NCBI RefSeq assembly: GCF_000934605.2
Contig: NZ_CP010897.2
Span: 3,968,001-4,032,000, forward strand
From: Pandoraea vervacti
Lineage (GTDB): Bacteria > Pseudomonadota > Gammaproteobacteria > Burkholderiales > Burkholderiaceae
Length of the DNA stretch: 64,000 bases
Direction of reading: 5' to 3'
The position numbers and the translations under genes are program-made. The notes beneath the pieces are model-generated. The model saw nothing but the letters and a program-made list of their open reading frames with translations, did not search any database and was not told the DNA's origin. This document shows, in pieces, positions 53,401-61,320 of this stretch. The first letter of the stretch is position 1. Each line of letters opens with the position of its first letter.

Positions 53401-53585
53401 GTCGCATAGCGGCCACGGCTCGCGCGGTCGAAGCGCACGTCACCGCGGAGTTCACGGCGCAGTCGTTCCTGCAACGGCGTGAGCGCTACGCCGGCGCGCT
53501 GCATCGGCATCAGATGCACGGGCTGTTCAACGACCTTCGGATGGGCCGGGAGATGGGATTCACGGGCGTTCGGTTGGGAATTCAT
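50475..53585 (-). CDS. YdiJ-like FAD- and Fe-S-dependent 2-hydroxyacid dehydrogenase
   Basis: 1036 residues from ATG 53585; the frame stays open upstream but into the MFS region. Order of domains: FAD_binding_4 (about 75-210, with PVLARGAGTSQCGQ and GGMTGNNSCGSRSIEYG), FAD-oxidase C-terminal domain (to about 560), two [4Fe-4S] motifs (CNNNGHC... and CVSCKGCKRDCP near 669), and paired CCG cysteine-rich domains (CCGRTF near 823; CCGMAGSFG near 957). E. coli YdiJ has this layout and oxidises D-2-hydroxyglutarate; D-lactate is another option. It passes electrons to the quinone pool. Confidence 0.9.
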   Translation of the reverse strand: MNSQPNARESHLPAHPKVVEQPVHLMPMQRAGVALTPLQERLRRELRGDVRFDRASRGRYATDASIYQIFPIGVVVPRDQEDLIRALDIARDQHVPVLARGAGTSQCGQTIGEALVIDNSKWLNRVVSFDAEARTITVEPGIVLDHLNAWLKPHGLWFPVDVSTAAQCTIGGMTGNNSCGSRSIEYGNMVHNVLSIDAVLADGAQLHFGALHTPPADSRTKALLASVHEIAMREQEELRERVPRVLRRVAGYNLDLFDCLNPRAYTDDGVANLSHLLVGSEGTLAYSRQITLKLAPLPQHKTLGVVNFPTFYQAMDLTQHIVKLGPVAVELVDRTMIDLAMDNAAFRPVIEKALTGDPQAILLVEFAGDDPAALRARLDDLATLMGDLGLPDSVVKMPDAGPQKALWEVRKAGLNIMMSMKGDGKPVSFIEDCAVPLEHLAEYTRRLTEVFHRNGTEGTWYAHASVGTLHVRPILDMRRDGAVKMREIAEEAAALVREYKGAYSGEHGDGLCRGEWVAWQYGPRINAAFGEIKQLFDPENRFNPDKMVRPPKMDTRELFRFAPGYAARPMTPALDWTAWNVRRDALSGEQSAPDTGSDATHGLASAIEMCNNNGHCRKFDAGTMCPSYRVTRDEQHVTRGRANTLRLAVSGQLGEDGLASDEVKAALDLCVSCKGCKRDCPTGIDMARFKIEARHARAKRHGVSLRDKLIAYLPRYAPWASRVGGLLDAAQRLPGGNAAKRWLGLALERSVPALKRSFLDEQKPLGKWEDALDSALDGARTGRHVLLFVDTFNNYMEPENARAARQVLEAAGYTVHVNRRAGERPLCCGRTFLAAGLVDEAKAEARRLLDAVMPFVEHGVPIVGLEPSCLLSLRDEVLGYGFGDAARRLADNAFLFEEFLVREKAAGRLDIVWQALPDGVGEALVHGHCHQKAFDAYSPVTTVLGWMPGLKVSSIESSCCGMAGSFGYEAEHYDTSRAMSELTLLPAIRQRSENAIVVADGTSCRHQIHDGAQAQALHVACVLARALPASARAVPA

Positions 53586-53725
53586 GGCGTGGCTGGCATT
53601 GAGCTGGCAGGGGGCAGAAGGCTTCGCAGACGCGACGGCCGGATCGACGGCGCGTCCGACGCGGGCGAAGCCGCCCGGCCGCGATGTTGCGGGGAAGTCG
53701 GTCGACTTCGGTCGGCATCGCCTGG

Positions 53726-53760
53726 CGCCGCGCACGCGGAAACTTCCGGCGTGCGCGGCG
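53726..53760. other. Perfect GC-rich hairpin between MFS and dehydrogenase genes
   Basis: CGCCGCGCACGC pairs with GCGTGCGCGGCG (12 bp) around an 11-base loop that itself contains GGAA-AC-TTCC. A second dyad GAAGTCG-GT-CGACTTC lies at 53694-53709. There is no T-run; these structures may tune expression of the dehydrogenase relative to the carrier gene. Confidence 0.75.
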
Positions 53761-53806
53761 ATCAGGCGAGCGTCATACGTTCCTGCATTCACAGGTCGTG
53801 CACATG

Positions 53807-55084
53807 TCAGGCGGGCTGGCGAGCGTTGCTTGCCTTGGCGGCATCGCCGGCCATCGAGAACTTGCTCTCGGGTTGCATGCGGAAGGCCAGCACCACACCC
53901 ACGGCCATCAGGATCATGCTGCCCACGAACGGCAGTTCCCAGTTGCCCGTGCGGTCGATGAGGTAGCCGGAGAGCACCGGCGAGATGATCGCCGCCAGTG
54001 CCGAGCCGGTGTTCATCATGCCGCTGGCCGTGCCCGAATACTCCGGCGCCACGTCCATCGGGATCGCCCACATCGGACCGATTGTCATTTCGGCGAAGAA
54101 GAACCCGAACGCCAGGCAGGCCATCGAGACATACAGATGGTGCGTGAACATCATCGGCACGAGCGAGATCAGCGTGAGCAGCATGCACACCGACACCATC
54201 CAGCTGCGCGCACGCTTCAGATTGCCCGTGCGCTCGTACAGCTTGTCGGTGACGATCCCGCCGAGGGTGTCGCCGACCACACCGGCAAAGAACACGCTGG
54301 ACGCAAACAATGCCGACTTTTTCAGATCGAGGTCATAGCTGTGCAGGAAGTACTGCGGAATCCACGACAGGAAGAGCCACAGCGTCCAGCCATAGCAGAA
54401 GTACACGATGGTCACGGGCATCATGCGCCGGAACAGCGGGCCCCACGGCACCGAACCGCTCTTGGCCTTGAGTGCGGGCAACACGGCGAGTTCTTCCGTC
54501 GTGATGCGCGGGTGATCCTGCGGGCGCTCCGTGAAGGTCAGCGCCCACAACGCAACCCAGATCAGGCTGACGATACCGCACAGGTAGAACGACTCGCGCC
54601 AGCCGTGCGTAGCCATGATGAACACCACCACGGCCGGTGCCACGGCGTTGCCGATACGCGACGCCGCGTGCGTGATCCCCTGCGCGAAGCCGCGCTTTTC
54701 CTTCGGAATCCAGCGCGACATGGCCGACGTGGCTGCCGGGAACGTCGCCCCTTCGCCCAGCCCCAGCAGCAAACGCGCGAGCAGCAGCGTGACGAGTCCG
54801 CCGGCCATGCCGGTCAGAATGGTCGCCACGGCCCAGAGCGCGCCGCAAACGAGCAGCGTGCGTTTGGCGCCGAAGCGGTCGCTGACCCAGCCGCCGATGA
54901 TTTGAAAGACCAGATAGGGGTAGGCAAATGCCGAGAAGACAAGACCGATTTCAGTCTTGGAGAGGTTGAATTCCTTGCCGAATCCGGCCGCAGCCGTACT
55001 GACGTTGACACGATCGAGGTAGGTGATGAAATACATGACGCATAGCATCACCAGCACGACCCTTGTCGCTCTGAAAAGCTTCAT
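53807..55084 (-). CDS. MFS carboxylate carrier, ACS family
   Basis: 425 residues from ATG 55084, preceded by AGGAG. Twelve helices; ITYLDRVNVSTAA near the start, motif GGWVSDRFGAKRTLL and GLGEGATFPAATSAMSRWIP are typical of the anion:cation symporter family (glucarate, phthalate, hydroxy-acid carriers). Set between a glyoxylate-type aminotransferase and a hydroxyacid dehydrogenase, it probably imports the hydroxy acid that the cluster consumes. Confidence 0.9.
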   Translation of the reverse strand: MKLFRATRVVLVMLCVMYFITYLDRVNVSTAAAGFGKEFNLSKTEIGLVFSAFAYPYLVFQIIGGWVSDRFGAKRTLLVCGALWAVATILTGMAGGLVTLLLARLLLGLGEGATFPAATSAMSRWIPKEKRGFAQGITHAASRIGNAVAPAVVVFIMATHGWRESFYLCGIVSLIWVALWALTFTERPQDHPRITTEELAVLPALKAKSGSVPWGPLFRRMMPVTIVYFCYGWTLWLFLSWIPQYFLHSYDLDLKKSALFASSVFFAGVVGDTLGGIVTDKLYERTGNLKRARSWMVSVCMLLTLISLVPMMFTHHLYVSMACLAFGFFFAEMTIGPMWAIPMDVAPEYSGTASGMMNTGSALAAIISPVLSGYLIDRTGNWELPFVGSMILMAVGVVLAFRMQPESKFSMAGDAAKASNARQPA

Positions 55085-55275
55085 TGCATGTCTCCTGAAA
55101 CATCCCGTGAAGCGCGGCCGCGGCATGCGGCCAGCGCAAAGGTGTTGCTGCGCCACGGGCCTTTCTGTCCTGAAGCCCTGTGACGCGTGAATGACAATAA
55201 AAGCGTTCACTTCAGAGGCGATGCTCGCCGTGCAACATCCCCTCTTGTCCCCTGATAAGGACTACTAACGGCACG

Positions 55276-56496
55276 TCAGGCAGCGGCCTTGAGCAACGGC
55301 GCAGTTTTGGCCTGTGCCAGGTAGTCCATGGCGGCGACGACACCGGAGGCAGCCAGCTTCACGCCGGAGATTTGCAGCCCCATTTCGCAGCCCGAGAGCG
55401 TGGCCATGAGCGTGAGATCGTTGCAGTCGCCGAGGTGGCCGATTCGGAACATCGTGCCGCGAATCTTGCCGAGCGCCTGACCGAGCGACATGTCGAAGCG
55501 TTCGTAGATACGCTTGCGCACCTCGTCGGCGTCCACGCCCTGCGGCATCACGACACCGGTGAGCACCGGGCTGTACACCGCCGGGTCCTGACACTGGATC
55601 TCGAGACCCCAGGCATTGACCGCGCGGCGCGTTGCCTCGGCCAGACGCTGGTGGCGCGCAAACACGTTGTCCAGCCCTTCTTCCAGAATCATGTCGAGCG
55701 CTTCGGACAGGCCGTACAGCAGGTTGGTGTTCGGCGTGTAAGGCCAGTAGCCGTTCTTGTTCGCTTCGATGATCTCCTGCCAGCCCCAGAACGCCCGCGG
55801 CAGCTTCGCCTGCTTTCCGGCTTCGAGCGCCTTCTGCGACACCGCATTGAAGCTGATGCCCGGCGGCAGCATCAACCCCTTTTGCGAACCGGAGACGGTC
55901 ACGTCCACCCCCCATTCGTCGTGACGATAGTCCGCCGAGCCGAGGCCCGAGATGGTGTCGACGAGCAGCAGCGCCGGGTGCCCCGCGGCGTCGATCGCGC
56001 GACGCACCGTCGCGATGTCCGACGTCACGCCGGTGGAGGTCTCGTTATGCACCACACACACGGCCTTGATGGCATGTGCCGTGTCGGCGCGCAGGCGCGC
56101 CTCGATCATGTCCGGCTGAACGCCACGGCGCCAGCCTTCGGTGCCGGGCAGGCCGATGAACTCCGGTTTGAGGCCAAGGTTTTCGGCCATCTTTTTCCAG
56201 AGCGTCGAGAAGTGCCCGGTCTCGAACATCAGCACGTGGTCGCCGGGCGAGAGCGTATTGGACAGCGCGGCTTCCCACGCGCCGGTGCCCGAGGCCGGGT
56301 AAATCACGACCGGCTGTTCCGTCTTGAAGATCTTCTTGATATCGGCAAGCACCTTGCGACCCAACGCGCCGAATTCGGGACCACGGTGGTCGATCGTCGG
56401 ATAACTCATGGCGCGCAGAATGCGATCCGGCACCGGGCTCGGGCCGGGGATCTGCAAGAAATGGCGACCCGAGGGGTGGAAATCGAGCTTCAGCAT
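55276..56496 (-). CDS. Class-V aminotransferase, serine/aspartate-glyoxylate type
   Basis: 406 residues from ATG 56496, with GAGGAG before it. PLP lysine is Lys206 in SGSQKGLML; IPGPSPVPDRI and YPASGTGAWEA are typical of the serine-glyoxylate/alanine-glyoxylate group. BhcA, the aspartate-glyoxylate aminotransferase of the beta-hydroxyaspartate pathway, is in the same group and is also encoded near a GntR-type regulator. First gene of the minus-strand cluster, divergent from the GntR gene. Confidence 0.88.
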   Translation of the reverse strand: MLKLDFHPSGRHFLQIPGPSPVPDRILRAMSYPTIDHRGPEFGALGRKVLADIKKIFKTEQPVVIYPASGTGAWEAALSNTLSPGDHVLMFETGHFSTLWKKMAENLGLKPEFIGLPGTEGWRRGVQPDMIEARLRADTAHAIKAVCVVHNETSTGVTSDIATVRRAIDAAGHPALLLVDTISGLGSADYRHDEWGVDVTVSGSQKGLMLPPGISFNAVSQKALEAGKQAKLPRAFWGWQEIIEANKNGYWPYTPNTNLLYGLSEALDMILEEGLDNVFARHQRLAEATRRAVNAWGLEIQCQDPAVYSPVLTGVVMPQGVDADEVRKRIYERFDMSLGQALGKIRGTMFRIGHLGDCNDLTLMATLSGCEMGLQISGVKLAASGVVAAMDYLAQAKTAPLLKAAA

Positions 56497-56529
56497 GAAC
56501 GTCTCTCTCCTCTTGAAAATTCGTTTTGA

Positions 56530-56545
56530 ATTTTGCATTCAAAAT
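56530..56545. promoter_or_regulatory. GntR operator candidate 1
   Basis: ATTTTGCATTCAAAAT lies 34 bases upstream of the aminotransferase start. Its 14-base core TTTGCATTCAAAAT recurs in opposite orientation at 56675-56688, at the start of the GntR gene. Confidence 0.7.
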
Positions 56546-56674
56546 ACTTTAGCAGAGCCGATGGCTTTCGCAAGAGGTGAGAAGCGCTTTCAATACAGTC
56601 GTTTACCCTAGAGATACGGACGCCTGATACCGTGCGTTACAATCCCGGTCACGCGCTTTGACGATGCCTTGATG

Positions 56675-56688
56675 ATTTTGAATGCAAA
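56675..56688. promoter_or_regulatory. GntR operator candidate 2, overlapping the GntR start
   Basis: ATTTTGAATGCAAA is the exact reverse complement of the core of operator candidate 1. It covers the ATG at 56682, so binding would stop GntR transcription and possibly its translation start. Confidence 0.7.
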
Positions 56689-57398
56689 AAATGGATAACA
56701 CGTCGACGATTGCCGCCCCCGAGATTCCGCGTGTCGAGCGCTTGCGTTTGCATGACACGGTCGTCGAGCACCTGCGCCGCCTCATCATCGAGGGCGTGCT
56801 CAGCCCCGGCGTCAAACTCAACGAACGCGAGTTGTGCGAGACGCTCGGTATCTCGCGCACCCCGTTGCGCGAGGCCTTCAAGGTGCTTGCCGCCGAGGGA
56901 CTGATCGAGATTGCGCCGAATCGCGGCGCGAGTGTCGCGCGCATGACGGAGAAGGAAATCCGGGAGATGTTCGAGCTCATGAGTGCGCTCGAAGCCTTTT
57001 CGGGAGAACTGGCGGCCGAACGGATGACGGCGGTAGAGCTTGCCGAAATCAAGGCGTTGCATTACGCCATGCTTGCATGCCGCGCCCAGCAGGATCTTCC
57101 CGGCTATTACGCACGCAACCAGGCCATTCACGACCGCATCAACGAAGCGGCCCGCAACGGTGCGTTGCGCCAGACTTATGTGTCGATCAACCGTCGCCTG
57201 ATGGCGCTGCGCTTTCGCTCGAACTTTCATTCGGACAAGTGGGATCGCGCCATCGACGAGCACGAGCAAATGATCGATGCTCTCGAGAAGCGCGACGGCA
57301 AGCGACTCGGCGAAATTCTGCGCAAGCACTTGCTCGCCAAGCGCGACGCCGTGCTGCAAATCCACGCCGATCCGGCGAGCGATGCGCCGAGCAACTGA
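56682..57398 (+). CDS. GntR/FCD-family transcriptional regulator
   Basis: 238 residues from ATG 56682; ATG 56691 is a possible alternative and neither has a ribosome site. The winged helix (KLNERELCETLGISRTPLRE) and FCD domain with the metal-ligand residues near ARNQAIHDRINEAARNGALR are typical of the FadR-type subgroup. It is divergent from the aminotransferase gene and bracketed by two copies of one 14-base site, so it most likely represses the catabolic cluster and itself until the substrate or a metabolite such as glyoxylate appears. Confidence 0.92.
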   Translation: MQKMDNTSTIAAPEIPRVERLRLHDTVVEHLRRLIIEGVLSPGVKLNERELCETLGISRTPLREAFKVLAAEGLIEIAPNRGASVARMTEKEIREMFELMSALEAFSGELAAERMTAVELAEIKALHYAMLACRAQQDLPGYYARNQAIHDRINEAARNGALRQTYVSINRRLMALRFRSNFHSDKWDRAIDEHEQMIDALEKRDGKRLGEILRKHLLAKRDAVLQIHADPASDAPSN

Positions 57399-57470
57399 AG
57401 TCGCCGTGTGAGGCGCGGCCCGGCACATGCCACGGCCCTCACCTATTTACCGATCGACGCACAAAAGACA

Positions 57471-57505
57471 AACGGCACGCGAGTGCAATCACTCGACGTG
57501 CCGTT
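57471..57505. terminator. Hairpin between GntR and flavodoxin-type genes
   Basis: AACGGCACGCGAGTG pairs with CACTCG-a-CGTGCCGTT with one bulged base and a CAAT loop. It lies between convergent genes and can act in both directions. Confidence 0.75.
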
Positions 57506-57523
57506 GATCACTTCAGCGATGCG

Positions 57524-58180
57524 TCAGAGGCGACGCTCGGCCGCTTCGCGCGCACGACGCGCCAATACGGCGGGAGACTCCAGGACTTCCCCGGCCAGAC
57601 GCGCGACCAGCGATGCGACGTTGCGTCCGTACTGCTTACCCGCGATGACGTCCGCCGGGTCGAGCGCGTACGCCGCGTCGACTTCCACGCCCGGCGCCGT
57701 CACCGCCGGGAAATCGCCCGCGAAGCGCATGACCGGCGACGCCGACGCGCCGCGCACCTCGAAACCGGTGTCATCGGCATCCACATCTGCCCATACCATG
57801 CCGTGCTGCGCTGCCAACGCGGCGAAGTAGTCGAGCGTGTTGCGCTTGTCGTCGCTGGAGCGGCAGCTAAACGAGAAGCCCCCTGCGACCTTGTTGCGCC
57901 AGCTACGGGCGCGCCACATGCCGGTGGTCGCATCTGCGAAGGCTTTGAACGTTGCGGCAATTCCACCCTGGAATGCCGGCGCACCGAAGATGATGGCGTC
58001 GGCAGCGGCCAGACGCGACAGCATGGCTTCGTCGTGCCATTGCCCGTCGACGAGCTGGTGCGGCTCGATGCTGAACAGTTGTGCGTGCGCACCGGCGTCG
58101 TTGACGCCTTGCGCAACGGAATGGGCAATCATGGCGGTCGCGCCGCCCTGCGAGTAATAAACGATTGCGATATTGGACAT
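57524..58180 (-). CDS. Flavodoxin-family NAD(P)H:quinone oxidoreductase-like protein
   Basis: 218 residues from ATG 58180. The FMN phosphate loop is IVYYSQGGATAMIA (residues 4-17), and GAPAFQGGIAATFKAFADAT with RNKVAGGFSFSC are WrbA-like flavodoxin-fold segments. Such enzymes reduce quinones by two electrons. Quite different at the C-terminus from WrbA, with an added segment (residues about 150-218). Promoter region has no recognised operator. Confidence 0.85.
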   Translation of the reverse strand: MSNIAIVYYSQGGATAMIAHSVAQGVNDAGAHAQLFSIEPHQLVDGQWHDEAMLSRLAAADAIIFGAPAFQGGIAATFKAFADATTGMWRARSWRNKVAGGFSFSCRSSDDKRNTLDYFAALAAQHGMVWADVDADDTGFEVRGASASPVMRFAGDFPAVTAPGVEVDAAYALDPADVIAGKQYGRNVASLVARLAGEVLESPAVLARRAREAAERRL

Positions 58181-58600
58181 GGCGTAGTGCTTCCCTATTG
58201 GATGTCCGCCCCATGGCACCGCCCGGATCGCGCTTCCCTTCGCTTCCTTTGGCTTGTCTGGACATCAGTCAGGTCCAAATGATGCCAGTGATAACCCCTA
58301 GGGAATAGCCCGCATTCATGGACATGACTGTTCCGCCAAAGATAACAATCGAATGTCGGCAAGACGCTGTCGGCCCGCGGGCGCGAAACCAACAGGAATA
58401 TGGCGCCCCGCTGACAGCGAGGCCGTCACCGTGTCACGTCCAAAGCCCCACGGCGCGCGGGGCGATTATCGGGACATTCACGCCTTCAGGCACAGCAGAT
58501 TGCGTGCAGTTCGAAGCCCCTTCACCGAATATGGCGTGAGATCCGCGCAACGGCTCACGAAGATCATATTCGGCGCAGGCGACGCTCTCGCGCCGAACGC
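58181..58600. other. Gene-free region
   Basis: 420 bases between the flavodoxin-type and IclR genes. A GCCCC...GGGGC hairpin near 58444-58462 is the only structure noted; it may terminate or flank transcription. No gene is supported. Confidence 0.5.
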
Positions 58601-59461
58601 TCAACGGCGTGCAGGCGCTCCAAGGCGCACCGACAACTGATCGGCCAGCTCGCGCATTTGCCGACCGATGCGTTGGCCCGTCTGGGCATCGATCTCGTTG
58701 GTCAGAAAACTCACCGCCAGACCGGCAACGGCACGCTCGCCGCTAGCGTCGAACACCGGCGCGCCGAAACAGATCATCCCTTCGCGCATCTGTCCGTTGT
58801 CGATGGAATAGCCGTCGCGACGCACCTGCGCCATCTCCTCGGCCAGTGCAGGATAAGTACTGACGCTCGCCCGCGTGAGCGGCGCGGGCCACGCCCCCGC
58901 GAGCAGATCGGCCGCCTCGCCCGGTGGCAGCGTCGAGAGCATCGCCTTGCCGGTGGCCGTATAAGGCGCGGGCAGACGCATACCGATCCGGAACGTCACG
59001 CCCAGCGGTCGATTGCCGTTGTGGCAGGCGAGATAGATCACTTCGGCGCCGTCGAGCACCGACAGCGTGACAGTCTCCTGCGCAAACGCGCGCGATGCCT
59101 CCCAGACCGCCCGGAATTCCTCGGTGATATTGGTCTGCGACAGGAACGCATTCGCCCACCCCATCACATACGAGCCCATCGTCATGCCGCCATTGGCATG
59201 ACGTTTCACCAGTCGCAACTTGACCAGCGTGTCGCACAGCCCGTGCAGCGTGCTCTTGGGCACCCCCGTCTCGCGCGCCAGATCGGCCAGCCCCACCGGC
59301 TCGGACGCCGCCGCGATCACATCGAGGATGTGCACGGCGCGCACCACGGCGGGCGCGGTGGTCTTGAGCGGTTCATCGGCGTTGGCCGCATGGGGGGCAT
59401 GGGCAGCACCAGCGGCCGCGAGCGAAGCATTGGCAGGCAGATCGAGTTTGCGCTTTGGCAT
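58601..59461 (-). CDS. IclR-family transcriptional regulator
   Basis: 286 residues. Winged helix (VGLADLARETGVPKSTLHGL) and the C-terminal effector domain (NRPLGVTFRIGMRLPAPYTA, GKAMLSTLPPGE) are typical of IclR. The N-terminal 30 residues are Ala/His-rich and unstructured. It is divergent from gabD, with three tandem near-identical sites between them, so it most likely controls gabD and perhaps the ABC transporter behind it. Confidence 0.92.
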   Translation of the reverse strand: MPKRKLDLPANASLAAAGAAHAPHAANADEPLKTTAPAVVRAVHILDVIAAASEPVGLADLARETGVPKSTLHGLCDTLVKLRLVKRHANGGMTMGSYVMGWANAFLSQTNITEEFRAVWEASRAFAQETVTLSVLDGAEVIYLACHNGNRPLGVTFRIGMRLPAPYTATGKAMLSTLPPGEAADLLAGAWPAPLTRASVSTYPALAEEMAQVRRDGYSIDNGQMREGMICFGAPVFDASGERAVAGLAVSFLTNEIDAQTGQRIGRQMRELADQLSVRLGAPARR

Positions 59462-59613
59462 GAATCGGGAGTCTCAGGAATCACGGAAGTCGGGGTCGTC
59501 AAGCGGGCGTCTCGGGCCTTGAGACGGCCGGCGCGGGGCGCGACGCCGCCAGCATGGTACGGGTAACGCCTGCCCATTCCGCCCTAGGAAAACCCCTTAG
59601 TTGCACCTGAAAC

Positions 59614-59667
59614 GTTCAATACGTAGAATCACATTCAATACATAGAATATCGTTCAATAGATAGAAC
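59614..59667. promoter_or_regulatory. Three direct-repeat IclR operator candidates at 19-bp spacing
   Basis: gttcaatacgtagaat (59614-59629), attcaatacatagaat (59633-59648) and gttcaatagatagaac (59652-59667) share TTCAATA-x-(A/G)TAGAA and start exactly 19 bases apart. Each is a TTC/GAA imperfect palindrome. They lie 90-145 bases upstream of gabD and 150 bases from the IclR gene, a layout like IclR-type operators in aromatic catabolism. Confidence 0.8.
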
Positions 59668-59757
59668 GACAAGTGACAGACGAGACACTGCCACGCCGTT
59701 CCCTCGTGATCGATCCGCATCCCTTGTCGGAAACGCCGGCACCCCCGGCCAATTGCC

Positions 59758-61206
59758 ATGCAACTCAAAGACACCAACCTTTTCAAGACGCTCGCCTGGG
59801 TCGACGGTCAATGGATCGCCGCCGACAGCGGCAAGACCTTCGATGTGCTTGACCCGGCGACCGGCGAAGTGCTCGCCCAGGTGCCCGAACTCGGTGCGGA
59901 AGAAACCACGCGGGCCGTGGCCGTCGCCGAAGTGGCGCAGAAGGCGTGGGCCGCTCGTACCGGCAAAGACCGTGCGAACGTCCTGCGTCGCTGGTTCGAT
60001 CTGATGATCGCGAACACCGATGACCTCGCCTACCTGATGACCCGCGAGCAGGGCAAGCCGCTCGCCGAGGCGCGCGGTGAAATTGCCTATGCGGCCAGCT
60101 TCATCGAGTGGTTCGCGGAAGAAGCCAAACGTGTGGATGGCGACGTGCTTGCAACGCCCGCCGTCGACAAGCGACTCGTCACGCTCAAGCAGCCCGTGGG
60201 CGTTTGCGCGGCCATCACGCCGTGGAATTTCCCGGCCGCGATGATCACGCGCAAGGTCGCGCCCGCCTTGGCCGCCGGTTGCGCCATCGTCGTCAAGCCG
60301 TCCGAACTGACCCCGCTGTCGGCGTTCGCGCTGGCCGAACTCGCGCAGCGCGCGGGGATTCCCGCTGGCGTATTCCAGGTCGTCACGGGTGATGCACGCG
60401 CCGTGGGCGGCGTGCTGAGCTCGCATCCGAGCGTTCGCAAACTCTCGTTCACCGGCTCGACCGGCGTGGGCCGCCTGCTCATGGCGCAGTGCGCACCGAC
60501 CGTCAAGCGCCTGTCGCTGGAACTGGGCGGCAACGCCCCGTTCATCGTGTTCGACGACGCCGACATCGATGCCGCCGTCGAAGGCGCGCTCGCCGCGAAG
60601 TATCGCAACGGCGGCCAGACGTGCGTATGCGCAAACCGCTTCTATATTCAGGACGGCGTCTACGACACCTTCGCCGAGAAGTTCGCCCGACGCGTTGCCG
60701 AGATGAAGGTCGGCAACGGCCTCGAGGACGGTGTGGTCATCGGCCCGCTGATCGAAGGCAAGGCCGTGGACAAGGTCGTGACGCTGGTCGAAGACGCCAA
60801 ATCGCGCGGTGCGCGCGTGCTGGTCGGCGGCGAAGCACATGCGCTGGGCGGCACCTACTACGCACCGACCGTGATCGCCGACGCCACCGCGCAAATGCGC
60901 GTGGCGCGTGAAGAAATCTTCGGCCCGGTCGCCCCGCTCTTTCGCTTCACCCGAGACGAAGACGCCATCGCGCTCGCGAACGACACCGAATTCGGCCTCG
61001 CCGCCTATCTGTATACGCGTGACATCGCACGTGCATGGCGCACGTCCGAAGCGCTCGAATACGGCATGGTCGGCCTGAACACCGGCCTGATCTCCAACGA
61101 AGTTGCGCCGTTCGGGGGCATCAAACAATCCGGGGTGGGCCGCGAAGGCTCGCGCTACGGTGTCGAGGAATACCTCGAAATGAAGTACCTGTGCCTGCAA
61201 GTGTGA
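59758..61206 (+). CDS. gabD: NAD(P)-dependent succinate-semialdehyde dehydrogenase
   Basis: 482 residues, the length of E. coli GabD. Asn157 (PWN), Glu255 (LELGGN) and catalytic Cys289 are present; the following Cys291 (QTCVCANR) is the redox partner typical of succinate-semialdehyde dehydrogenases. The enzyme oxidises succinate semialdehyde to succinate in GABA or 4-hydroxybutyrate catabolism. Glutarate semialdehyde is a possible alternative substrate. A GABA aminotransferase gene is not adjacent. IclR-type sites precede the gene. Confidence 0.9.
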   Translation: MQLKDTNLFKTLAWVDGQWIAADSGKTFDVLDPATGEVLAQVPELGAEETTRAVAVAEVAQKAWAARTGKDRANVLRRWFDLMIANTDDLAYLMTREQGKPLAEARGEIAYAASFIEWFAEEAKRVDGDVLATPAVDKRLVTLKQPVGVCAAITPWNFPAAMITRKVAPALAAGCAIVVKPSELTPLSAFALAELAQRAGIPAGVFQVVTGDARAVGGVLSSHPSVRKLSFTGSTGVGRLLMAQCAPTVKRLSLELGGNAPFIVFDDADIDAAVEGALAAKYRNGGQTCVCANRFYIQDGVYDTFAEKFARRVAEMKVGNGLEDGVVIGPLIEGKAVDKVVTLVEDAKSRGARVLVGGEAHALGGTYYAPTVIADATAQMRVAREEIFGPVAPLFRFTRDEDAIALANDTEFGLAAYLYTRDIARAWRTSEALEYGMVGLNTGLISNEVAPFGGIKQSGVGREGSRYGVEEYLEMKYLCLQV

Positions 61207-61212
61207 GGTAAG

Positions 61213-61242
61213 GAGCCTGCCGGAGACCTTGCCGGCAGGCTC
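61213..61242. terminator. Hairpin after gabD
   Basis: GAGCCTGCCGG pairs with CCGGCAGGCTC around an 8-base loop, 7 bases after the gabD stop. There is no T-run, so it may be an attenuating or processing hairpin that sets the ratio of gabD to the binding-protein gene downstream. Confidence 0.65.
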
Positions 61243-61320
61243 AGGCACCGCACCGGGGCATCAGACTCCGCACGACCATAAATCGACATCCCTGTCGTAA
61301 CACCACCAAAGGAAACCAGT

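Noticed and set aside
53586..54188. Upstream extension of the YdiJ-like reading frame by about 200 codons
   Set aside because: The extra sequence is an off-frame reading of the MFS gene; family members begin near ATG 53585.
53684..55045. 453-codon open frame on the plus strand
   Set aside because: Antisense to the MFS carrier; composition of a shadow frame rich in His, Arg and Gln.
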